Source of the DNA: Fimbriimonadaceae bacterium
GTDB lineage: Bacteria > Armatimonadota > Fimbriimonadia > Fimbriimonadales > Fimbriimonadaceae
Direction: 5' to 3'
NCBI GenBank assembly: GCA_019454665.1
Contig: JACFNW010000183.1
Coordinates: 1-5,328, forward strand
Length of the DNA stretch: 5,328 nt
Shown here: one piece after another, positions 1 to 5,328 of the stretch
Layout of the letters: each line of letters begins with the position of its first letter
Numbering within the stretch: the stretch's first letter is position 1
The notes under the pieces: generated by a model
Database searches by the model: none
What the model was told of the DNA's origin: nothing
What the model saw: the letters and a program-made list of their open reading frames with translations, nothing else
Program-made: the position numbers and the translations under genes

Positions 1-1511
1 AACGGGGTCGTCAGCGCTCTGTCCTTCTCGACCATCGCCTCGTAAGCGGGGTCCTTCATGGGCGTGCGCGTCATCTCGATCCACTGGCCCTTCTCTCCAA
101 AACGCATTTCGACCTTCGACTTCTCGGAGCCGCCGAACACGTTGACCAGCACGTCGGTCTTGGCCACGTCCACCGACTTCACTTCGTCGGGGAGATAGAT
201 GTTCATCTGGTGAGCGGCGGGCTTGCCGGCGGCGCGGAACTCGATCGAGTATTGATTGCCGTCGAACGTGAAGATCGAATAGCCCCTCGGCGCGCCGTCG
301 CGCATCGTGCTGTGGGGGATGCCGTAGTTGTCCGGCGAGCCCTGCCACCAACTGCCGCACGTGGTCACGTTCACCAAGTGATGGTGCGGTTTCTTGCCCT
401 TGTGGCCGTGCTCCTCGCCGAGGAAGTGGTGCTGTTGGAAGTGCGTGTGGGCCGCCACGGACAGCGTATACGGACGCTGGGAGAGAAGTTCGAGAATCTC
501 CTTCTTCTCCTCCGTATCCATCAGGGGGATGTGCATGGTGAGCACGACCAACCTGTCCTGCGGCACCAGGGCCAGGTCCTTCTTGAGCCACTCCAATTGA
601 CGGACGCCGATCGAGCCTTTGTAGCGGCCGCGCCCGTCCGATTGCGTCGTGCCGTGCATCCACCACACGTTGTCGAGGGCGACGAAGTGCGCCTTGCCGT
701 ACTCGAACGAGTAGTAGTTCGGTCCGTAGAACCGGTGGAACGTCTCGCCCGACTCGTGGTCGTGGACGGCGTCGTAGTTGATGTCGTGGTTGCCGAGCAC
801 GTTGTACCAAGGGATGCCGATGAGGGCGATCGCCTCGTTGTGCTGCTGGAAGATCGAGAGGTCGTCGAACAGGATGTCCCCCAGCGTCACGCCGAAGGCC
901 GCGTCCGAGCCGCGCAGCGGTTCGATGATCGTCCGCGTCAGGTAGTCGATCTCGCGAAGGTTGCGCGACTGCGTGTCGCCGAAGAACAGCGCCTGGAACT
1001 TCTCGGGCTCTTTGGTCTTGTACAAGGCGAAGTCGATGCTCTTGGGCAACGGCCCGGTGGGCTCCAATCCGCCGAAGCGCGTCTTGGGCGAGCCGTTCGG
1101 TTTGTGGACGTAGTAGAACTTGGGCAACTGCTGCTCGTCCACCGGGGTCATGTATCCGGCGGGCTTCACCACGAAAAAGATGGTGTCGTCGTCGTAGGGC
1201 AGCCGCCAGCGGCCCTGCGAGTCGGTGGTGTCGAAGACCCGCTGGTTGGAGACGCGCACGCCGGCGATCCCTCGTTCGCCCGGATCGCGCCGCCCGTTTC
1301 GGTTTCGATCCTCGAAGACGACGCCCTCGGCCATCGGGGCGCCCTGGGCAAGCGAGAGGTCCGGCGACTCCGTCCGCCCGACCGCTTTGGGGTCTCGGTT
1401 CCACGGTGAGGCGACCAAAGCGCTGGCGACGACGGCGGCCAACGATGCGAGAATCCACTTCGCGCTCATGATCTCCGACCATACCCCCAAGCGCTGGGAC
1501 GTGGTTTCCAT
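1..1511 (-). CDS. Calcineurin-like metallophosphoesterase with SdrD-B-like N-terminal domain, exported; 3' end outside window
   Basis: Partial gene, open from the start codon to the left edge (503 residues visible, no stop). It is a predicted exported phosphoesterase hydrolysing an unknown phosphate ester. A hydrophobic stretch at residues 18-35 looks like a signal peptide or anchor. Residues 64-115 resemble a SdrD-B/Metallophos_N domain, with a calcium-loop-like run of D68, N70, N72, D76 and E79. The catalytic metallophosphatase core follows: GDTQ (D179, Q181 in place of the common DxH), GD at 211-212, GNHD at 240-243, H327, and HTH at 355-357. The part after about residue 380 (GSWWQG, GIP, DGAPRGYSIF) matches the C-terminal domain usual in these proteins, so only a short tail should be missing. 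The ATG at 1511 has the better ribosome site. The in-frame ATG at 1469 gives a more typical short signal peptide, so the start is uncertain. It lies 60 bp downstream of the cytidylyltransferase gene, probably in the same operon. Confidence 0.9.
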   Translation of the reverse strand, partial: METTSQRLGVWSEIMSAKWILASLAAVVASALVASPWNRDPKAVGRTESPDLSLAQGAPMAEGVVFEDRNRNGRRDPGERGIAGVRVSNQRVFDTTDSQGRWRLPYDDDTIFFVVKPAGYMTPVDEQQLPKFYYVHKPNGSPKTRFGGLEPTGPLPKSIDFALYKTKEPEKFQALFFGDTQSRNLREIDYLTRTIIEPLRGSDAAFGVTLGDILFDDLSIFQQHNEAIALIGIPWYNVLGNHDINYDAVHDHESGETFHRFYGPNYYSFEYGKAHFVALDNVWWMHGTTQSDGRGRYKGSIGVRQLEWLKKDLALVPQDRLVVLTMHIPLMDTEEKKEILELLSQRPYTLSVAAHTHFQQHHFLGEEHGHKGKKPHHHLVNVTTCGSWWQGSPDNYGIPHSTMRDGAPRGYSIFTFDGNQYSIEFRAAGKPAAHQMNIYLPDEVKSVDVAKTDVLVNVFGGSEKSKVEMRFGEKGQWIEMTRTPMKDPAYEAMVEKDRALTTP

Positions 1512-1520
1512 CTGGCGGCC

Positions 1521-1526
1521 ACCTCC
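1521..1526 (-). promoter_or_regulatory. Ribosome binding site GGAGGT for the phosphoesterase
   Basis: Read on the minus strand, GGAGGT lies 9 nt before the ATG at 1511 and supports that start. The alternative ATG at 1469 has only GGAG, 3 nt away, which is too close to be ideal. The site is the 3' arm of a small perfect inverted repeat (CCTCC, 3-nt loop, GGAGG; 1522-1534), so it could be partly hidden in the mRNA. A second, perfect AGGAGG (1565-1570) follows the upstream stop codon directly but has no ATG, GTG or TTG at useful distance. Confidence 0.55.
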
Positions 1527-1571
1527 AGGGGAGGGTATCCCCCGGCCCGACCTCAGCCCCCAGAACCTCCT

Positions 1572-2321
1572 TTAGAAGGAGGCCAACGACGGCAGCAGCG
1601 AAGGGTCGCGAGCGACGAGCGTCTCGGCCTCGCGCCAATCCTCTTCCCGGTTCACATCGAACCCTTCCAGACCCTGGGTGAAGAACGGCAGGACGTCGTG
1701 CCCCGCGATGGTGCCGGTCTGCTCGACCACGCGCGTCCAAGCGATTTCCAGGCTCGCGTTCTGCACATAGACCTTGGGCAGGGCCTGGTATTGGCTGCTG
1801 TGCCACGGCTGGCCTTCGGGCTGGAGGGGCAAGAGCGGGGTCATCCGGTCGCCTCGGACCACCCACATCTTGCCGGGGTGCTGCTTGCACAGTTCCACGG
1901 CGCGCAGCGAATCGGCTTCGGGATGGCGCTCGAACACGCTGTACGCCCGCCGGATCGTCTCGGGCTTGCGGAACGGGCTGGTCGGGCGCAGAATGCTGAA
2001 CGTGACGTAGCGCCTTCCCTGCTCGGCGAGCTTGCGCAGCGCTTCGGCGACCCACTCGATGTCGGGAGACAGGTCGCCCGCAATCGCCTCGTTCCGCAGG
2101 AAGGGTACTTCGGCCCCGTAGCGGCGTGCGATGTCGGCGTACTCCTCGGAGTCGGTCGAAACGACCACCGACTCGAAACACCCCGAGCCGAGCGCAGCCG
2201 CGATCGAATAGGCAATGACGGGGTGTCCGGCCAGCGGGCGGATGTTCTTGCCGGGCACGCGCTTCGAGCCGGAACGAGCGGGAATCAGGGCGATGTTCGC
2301 CACAACCGGATTGTGACGCAT
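1572..2321 (-). CDS. CMP-sugar synthetase, N-acylneuraminate cytidylyltransferase family (NeuA/PseF/LegF-like)
   Basis: A 249-residue cytoplasmic enzyme predicted to transfer CMP from CTP to an acidic sugar (sialic, legionaminic, pseudaminic or related), making the activated donor for surface glycans. The N-terminal nucleotide-binding signature IPARSGSKRVPGKN is at residues 13-26. STD at 55-57, LRPTSPFR at 111-118, YVQNASLEI at 185-193 and FDVNREEDW at 221-229 are the other family hallmarks, in the usual order. The length fits the single-domain bacterial enzymes (about 220-240 residues). The frame is open back to a TTG at 2447, but the 42 extra residues are low-complexity and lie before the normal family N-terminus, so I chose the ATG at 2321. 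No clear Shine-Dalgarno precedes it. No sialate synthase or epimerase gene is visible nearby, so the exact sugar cannot be named. It is the first gene of the minus-strand pair. Confidence 0.9.
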   Translation of the reverse strand: MRHNPVVANIALIPARSGSKRVPGKNIRPLAGHPVIAYSIAAALGSGCFESVVVSTDSEEYADIARRYGAEVPFLRNEAIAGDLSPDIEWVAEALRKLAEQGRRYVTFSILRPTSPFRKPETIRRAYSVFERHPEADSLRAVELCKQHPGKMWVVRGDRMTPLLPLQPEGQPWHSSQYQALPKVYVQNASLEIAWTRVVEQTGTIAGHDVLPFFTQGLEGFDVNREEDWREAETLVARDPSLLPSLASF

Positions 2322-2348
2322 GGCGGTAAGCTGGGTTTCGGGCCGGCC

Positions 2349-2443
2349 ACCCCTTGACGACGAGAACGTATAGGCGTCGAGGAAGTAGCGGTCGGGCGGT
2401 CGCACCCCTGCCCTTCCAGCAACCGGCCCACGAACCCCTTGAC
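2349..2443. repeat. Two copies of a 10-bp direct repeat, ACCCCTTGAC, in the divergent control region
   Basis: ACCCCTTGAC occurs at 2349-2358 and again at 2434-2443, 85 bp apart. Each copy is preceded by CCGGCC, directly in the first case (2343-2348) and after 5 nt in the second (2423-2428). The second copy contains the -35 element of the plus-strand promoter. The first has no -10 at a proper distance. The repeat may be a regulator site or chance in GC-rich DNA. Confidence 0.35.
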
Positions 2444-2467
2444 TCAATCTCTACAATATGGTATAGA
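2439..2467 (+). promoter_or_regulatory. Sigma-70-type promoter with extended -10, driving the monooxygenase gene and probably ppc
   Basis: The -35 box TTGACT (2439-2444) matches consensus at 5 of 6 bases. The spacer is exactly 17 bp. The -10 box TATAGA (2462-2467) matches at 4 of 6 and is preceded by TGG, an extended -10 motif. This AT-rich stretch stands out from the GC-rich surroundings. Transcription should start about 7 nt after the -10, at 2474, which is the first base of the GTG start codon of the next gene. The weak -10 is partly offset by the TGn motif. Confidence 0.7.
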
Positions 2468-2470
2468 TTG
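2445..2470. promoter_or_regulatory. 26-bp palindrome overlapping the promoter, probable repressor operator
   Basis: The arms CAATCTCTAC (2445-2454) and GTATAGATTG (2461-2470) are inverted repeats matching at 9 of 10 positions, around a 6-bp centre, AATATG. The palindrome fills the whole spacer and the -10 box, so a bound dimeric protein would block RNA polymerase. A second overlapping inverted repeat, TACAAT (2452-2457) with ATTGTA (2467-2472), has a different centre. I do not recognise the site as a Fur, DtxR/IdeR or PerR box. No regulator gene lies in the window. Confidence 0.6.
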
Positions 2471-2473
2471 TAC

Positions 2474-2815
2474 GTGGCCCCATCTTCCCCCACCGGTTTC
2501 GTCGCCATCAACACGATCCACTGCCGCGAGGAGTACCTGGAGCGGTTTGAGACCCTGTTCCAATCGCGGGCAAGGGCCATCGACCGCAGGCCCGGCTTCC
2601 GCAGCATGGAGGTCCTGAAGCCCGCCGCCGAGGGTCAGCCGTATCTCGTGGTGAGCCACTGGGACGACGAGGCGTCGTTTCGCGCGTGGGTGGGTTCGGA
2701 GGAGTTTCACGAGGGCCACAAGCGGGCGTTCGAGGACCTGCGGATCGCCAAGGAGCAAGGCGTCGAACCGCCGATGACGTCCCAGATGGCCACCTACCAC
2801 GTCCTCACGCGTTGA
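2474..2815 (+). CDS. ABM-fold monooxygenase, IsdG/HmoA-like heme-degrading family
   Basis: A 113-residue cytoplasmic protein of the antibiotic-biosynthesis-monooxygenase fold. INTI, RPGFRSMEVLKP, VVSHWDDEASFRAW and FHEGHK match the heme-degrading IsdG/HmoA branch. That branch opens the heme ring to release iron and usually acts as a homodimer. N13, W72 and H82 align with the IsdG triad Asn7, Trp66 and His76, and both spacings (59 and 10 residues) are identical, which favours a real heme oxygenase over a generic ABM protein. The frame extends upstream to 2354, but those codons run through the promoter. I chose the GTG at 2474 because the family begins just before the FVAINTI strand and because the predicted transcription start falls on this codon. 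No Shine-Dalgarno is present, suggesting leaderless translation. It lies 34 bp upstream of ppc. A related non-heme substrate remains possible. Confidence 0.85.
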   Translation: MAPSSPTGFVAINTIHCREEYLERFETLFQSRARAIDRRPGFRSMEVLKPAAEGQPYLVVSHWDDEASFRAWVGSEEFHEGHKRAFEDLRIAKEQGVEPPMTSQMATYHVLTR

Positions 2816-2841
2816 GCCCCTGCAAACGCCAGAGCGGGTAA

Positions 2842-2848
2842 AAGGTGG
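2842..2848 (+). promoter_or_regulatory. Ribosome binding site region for ppc
   Basis: AAGGTGG lies just before the ATG at 2850, with AAGG 4 nt from the start, which is rather close. A second in-frame ATG at 2865 is preceded by GAGG with 5 nt spacing and could be the true start, shortening the protein by five residues. Both leave the conserved core untouched. Confidence 0.45.
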
Positions 2849-2849
2849 C

Positions 2850-5324
2850 ATGGACGAGGTTGGGATGCTGCCGCTCGACCCGGAGTCGGTCGGACTCTCG
2901 GCGCCGCTTTGCCGAGACATCCGGTTGCTCAACCGCCTGATCGGCGAGTTGATTCTCGAAGTCGAAGGTCCTGAGACTCTGGAGACGATCCGAAGGCTCT
3001 ACGCGACGACGCGCGAGGATTTTGGGGCCGACCCCTTCGACGCCATCCCGGAACTCAACGACCCCGAACGCACGACAACCGTGGCACGAGCCTACACGGT
3101 TCTGTTTCAGCTGATCAACTTCGCCGAGCAGAAGGAGATCGTCCGCGTGAACCGGGCCCGACCCGAGCGACCCGAGTCCATTCGCCAAGTGGTCGAGGCT
3201 CTGCGCGCCCGCGGAGCAAGCGACGCGGAACTGCGTGTTTGGCTTGAGCAGCTTCTCGTCTCCCCGACGCTGACCGCCCACCCAACCGAAGCCCGGAACC
3301 GGGATGTGCTCAATCGGCTGGAGTCCATTGTTCGCAGCCTGGCGCGGCTTGATTACGAGGTCCCCACCGACCTCGATCGTCCGCTGGACGTCCAGAACTG
3401 GGATTTGACCGATCTCCGGCGCAATCTGGCCGCACTTTGGCGGACGCCCGAAGTGCTGGACGAGGGCGTTTCGGTGGAGCAGGAGGTGCGGCAGGCCCTC
3501 TACTACTTCGAGTCGAGCATCATGCGCGTGGCCTCGTGGCTGGTCCGCGACTTCGAACAAGCCCTCGGCATCCCCAACTTGCCGCCCGTGTTGCGGTATC
3601 GCTCGTGGGTGGGCGGCGATCGGGACGGCAACCCGAACGTCACGCCGGAGATCACGGCCCGGACGCTCTCGCTGCATCGGGAGTTGGCGACGCGTCGCTA
3701 CGGCGAGCTGCTGGCCAGGCTGGAGACGGAACTCACCCAGGGAGCCCGGACCTCCGATGGAGCGCTGCTGCCGCACGCCTATGCCTCCCGTGTGGCCGCC
3801 ATGCGCGCCAGACTCGCCGAAGGTGCCTACTCCGATGGGCCCGAGCTTGCCGCCGACCTTCTCGGCCTCCAGACGGCGCTGCGCGAGGACGGCTGCGACC
3901 TCTCGGCCAACACGGGCCTGTTGCCTCGGCTGATCCGGCAGGTGCAGACGTTCGGGTTCAACTTGGCCGGATTGGACGTTCGCGAACACAGCGCCGTGAA
4001 CGAGGGGGCCGTAGCGGAGTTGCTGGGGGCCGCCGGATTCCCCGGCTACCGCGACTTGCCGGAGCGCGACCGGGTCACGATCCTGACCGCCGAACTGCTG
4101 AACCCTCGCCCCTTGGTCGGCGCCGATTGGCGCGGCAACGAGGCGACGCAGAAGGTGCGGGACCTGTACGCGGTGATCGCAGACGCTCACCGGCGCTACG
4201 GCCCCGATTCCGTTCCTTGCTCGATCATCAGCATGACGCATGGACCGAGCGACCTGCTCGAGGTGCTCTTGCTGATGAAGGACGCGGGTCTGTTGCGGCT
4301 CCGAGACGGGCAACCCTCGGGATCGCTCGACGTGGTGCCCTTGCTCGAGACCATCGAGGACCTGCAAGGCGCACGCGCCCTGATGGGGGCCGTTTGGAAG
4401 AACCCCGCCTATGCCGCGTACCTGAGATCGCGGGGCAACCGCCAGGAGGTGATGCTGGGCTACAGCGACAGCGGGAAGGACGGCGGCTACCTTGCCGCCA
4501 CATGGTCGCTCTACCGCACGCAAGCGGCGCTCGCCGAAGCCGCCCGGGAGCATGGCGTTCGGCTATCGCTCTTCCATGGGCGCGGCGGTACGGTCGGGCG
4601 CGGGGGAGGCCGGGCGAACCGCGCGATTCAGGCTCAACCGCCGGGTGCGTTCGACGGTCGCATCCGTTTCACCGAGCAGGGCGAAGTGATCGGGTTCCGC
4701 TACACGCTGAAGCCCATCGCCCACCGCCACCTTGAGCAGATTCTCTCGGCTTCCCTCCTCGCGTTGTCGGCTTCGGCGACCCAGATGCCCGACCGAGAGG
4801 AGTGGCTCGGCCTGATGGACCGACTGGCCGAGGCCTCCCTCGTCGCGTATCGGGGCTTGGTTTATGGCGACGAGGATTTCTGGACCTTTTACTCGCAGGC
4901 CACCCCCATCGAGTTCATGACCCGGCTCACGATTGCGAGCCGGCCGGTGTTGCGACCTGGAGGAGCGACCCGCACGTTGGACTCGCTGAGGGCCATCCCT
5001 TGGAACTTCGCGTGGGTCCAGACGCGCTATGGGGTCCCTGGCTGGTACGGCTTGGGCACTGCGTTCGAAGCGCATGCCGAGCGGCTGGAGGTCTTTCAGG
5101 AGATGGCTCTGCGCTGGCCCTTGTTCCGCACCATGTTGGAGAACGTGGAGTTGGAGTTGTGCCGCGCGGAACTCGGGATCGCCGCCGAATATGCCCGCAG
5201 GGTGGAGCCCGCCGATCTTGGCGAGCGATTCCATCGGCGGATCGCCGACGAACACCGGTTGACTTCGGAGTGGGTGCGGCGGATCACCGGCAACGACCCC
5301 GAACCGGTGCTCGTGGCCGCCTAG
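2850..5324 (+). CDS. ppc: Phosphoenolpyruvate carboxylase, missing the usual C-terminal tail
   Basis: This cytoplasmic enzyme (EC 4.1.1.31) carboxylates phosphoenolpyruvate with bicarbonate to oxaloacetate and refills the TCA cycle. The 824 residues show the family motifs in order: LTAHPTEA (catalytic H144), VGGDRDGNPNVT (254-265), LDVREH (375-380), LLETIEDL with metal ligand E500, LGYSDSGKDGG with D540 and K543, FHGRGGTVGRGG (575-586), FTEQGEVIGFRYTL (607-620) and LRAIPWNFAWVQTR (713-726). E. coli Lys773, in its AKGD motif, is replaced by R772. The protein ends 52 residues after that site, whereas the 883-residue E. coli enzyme has 110. The last helices, with the RNPYxDPLN-type motif and the terminal NTG, are absent. 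The end (ITGNDPEPVLVAA, then TAG) stops where homologues continue in the same frame, suggesting a nonsense change, a sequence error or a natural truncation. It is probably cotranscribed with the monooxygenase, 34 bp upstream. The family call is certain; integrity is in doubt. Confidence 0.96.
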   Translation: MDEVGMLPLDPESVGLSAPLCRDIRLLNRLIGELILEVEGPETLETIRRLYATTREDFGADPFDAIPELNDPERTTTVARAYTVLFQLINFAEQKEIVRVNRARPERPESIRQVVEALRARGASDAELRVWLEQLLVSPTLTAHPTEARNRDVLNRLESIVRSLARLDYEVPTDLDRPLDVQNWDLTDLRRNLAALWRTPEVLDEGVSVEQEVRQALYYFESSIMRVASWLVRDFEQALGIPNLPPVLRYRSWVGGDRDGNPNVTPEITARTLSLHRELATRRYGELLARLETELTQGARTSDGALLPHAYASRVAAMRARLAEGAYSDGPELAADLLGLQTALREDGCDLSANTGLLPRLIRQVQTFGFNLAGLDVREHSAVNEGAVAELLGAAGFPGYRDLPERDRVTILTAELLNPRPLVGADWRGNEATQKVRDLYAVIADAHRRYGPDSVPCSIISMTHGPSDLLEVLLLMKDAGLLRLRDGQPSGSLDVVPLLETIEDLQGARALMGAVWKNPAYAAYLRSRGNRQEVMLGYSDSGKDGGYLAATWSLYRTQAALAEAAREHGVRLSLFHGRGGTVGRGGGRANRAIQAQPPGAFDGRIRFTEQGEVIGFRYTLKPIAHRHLEQILSASLLALSASATQMPDREEWLGLMDRLAEASLVAYRGLVYGDEDFWTFYSQATPIEFMTRLTIASRPVLRPGGATRTLDSLRAIPWNFAWVQTRYGVPGWYGLGTAFEAHAERLEVFQEMALRWPLFRTMLENVELELCRAELGIAAEYARRVEPADLGERFHRRIADEHRLTSEWVRRITGNDPEPVLVAA

Positions 5325-5328
5325 GATT

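Noticed and set aside
355..449. Histidine-rich stretch in the phosphoesterase as a special metal-binding insertion
   Set aside because: Two of the histidines form the catalytic HTH motif, and a histidine cluster before the GSWW segment is common in this phosphoesterase type.
210..1409. Long plus-strand open frame of 399 codons
   Set aside because: It is a shadow of the phosphoesterase on the minus strand, which carries all its family motifs. The plus-strand product is Val/Arg/Leu-rich with no recognisable domain.
1698..2357. Plus-strand open frame of 219 codons opposite the cytidylyltransferase
   Set aside because: Shadow of the minus-strand gene, with no recognisable domain or ribosome site.
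2322..2447. N-terminal extension of the cytidylyltransferase to the TTG at 2447
   Set aside because: The family begins just before the IPARSGSK motif. The extension lies in the control region and overlaps the plus-strand promoter.
2354..2473. N-terminal extension of the monooxygenase upstream of the GTG
   Set aside because: It reads through the promoter and palindrome, and the family has no such extension.
2808..2829. Small inverted repeat GCGTT/AACGC after the monooxygenase stop as a terminator
   Set aside because: The stem is only 5 bp with an 11-nt loop and no T run follows, so it is not a credible terminator.
2805..4553. Minus-strand open frame of 582 codons opposite ppc
   Set aside because: Antisense shadow of a highly conserved PEPC in GC-rich DNA. 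The product has low complexity and no family motif.
3437..4735. Plus-strand open frame of 432 codons inside ppc
   Set aside because: Out-of-frame shadow rich in Arg, Gly and Ala. The PEPC frame explains the region.

Overview
This is a GC-rich bacterial window holding four protein-coding genes in two divergent pairs around a 152-bp control region. The two left-hand genes lie on the minus strand and the two right-hand genes on the plus strand. No RNA gene, insertion sequence, CRISPR array or phage gene was seen. The lineage cannot be fixed from the sequence. High GC, a GTG start that looks leaderless, and a phosphoesterase with a SdrD-B-like N-terminal domain would fit a free-living high-GC phylum such as Armatimonadota or Deinococcota, but this is only a guess.

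Left half, minus strand. A CMP-sugar synthetase of the N-acylneuraminate cytidylyltransferase family (2321 to 1572) is followed after 60 bp by a secreted or membrane-anchored calcineurin-like phosphoesterase. The phosphoesterase starts at 1511 or 1469 and runs off the left edge, so it has no stop codon in the window. The pair is probably cotranscribed. The synthetase activates a nonulosonic-acid-type sugar for cell-surface glycans. The phosphoesterase acts outside the cytoplasm, and its substrate cannot be told from sequence.

Centre, 2322-2473. A near-consensus sigma-70 promoter with an extended -10 drives the plus strand. A 26-bp near-perfect palindrome covers its spacer and -10 and looks like a repressor operator. 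The predicted transcription start falls on the GTG that is also the best start codon of the next gene, so that message appears to be leaderless.

Right half, plus strand. A small ABM-fold monooxygenase of the IsdG/HmoA heme-degrading type (2474-2815) keeps the Asn/Trp/His catalytic triad at exactly the IsdG spacing. Thirty-four bases later comes phosphoenolpyruvate carboxylase (2850-5324), the anaplerotic enzyme that makes oxaloacetate. Its catalytic motifs are all present, but the reading frame stops about 58 residues before the normal family end. It therefore lacks the conserved C-terminal tail, and the residue equivalent to E. coli Lys773 is Arg. This is the most unusual feature of the window: a broken gene, a sequencing error, or a naturally shortened enzyme with an altered effector site.

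I see no convincing undescribed multi-gene system. The points worth following up are the truncated carboxylase and the operator-covered leaderless promoter.
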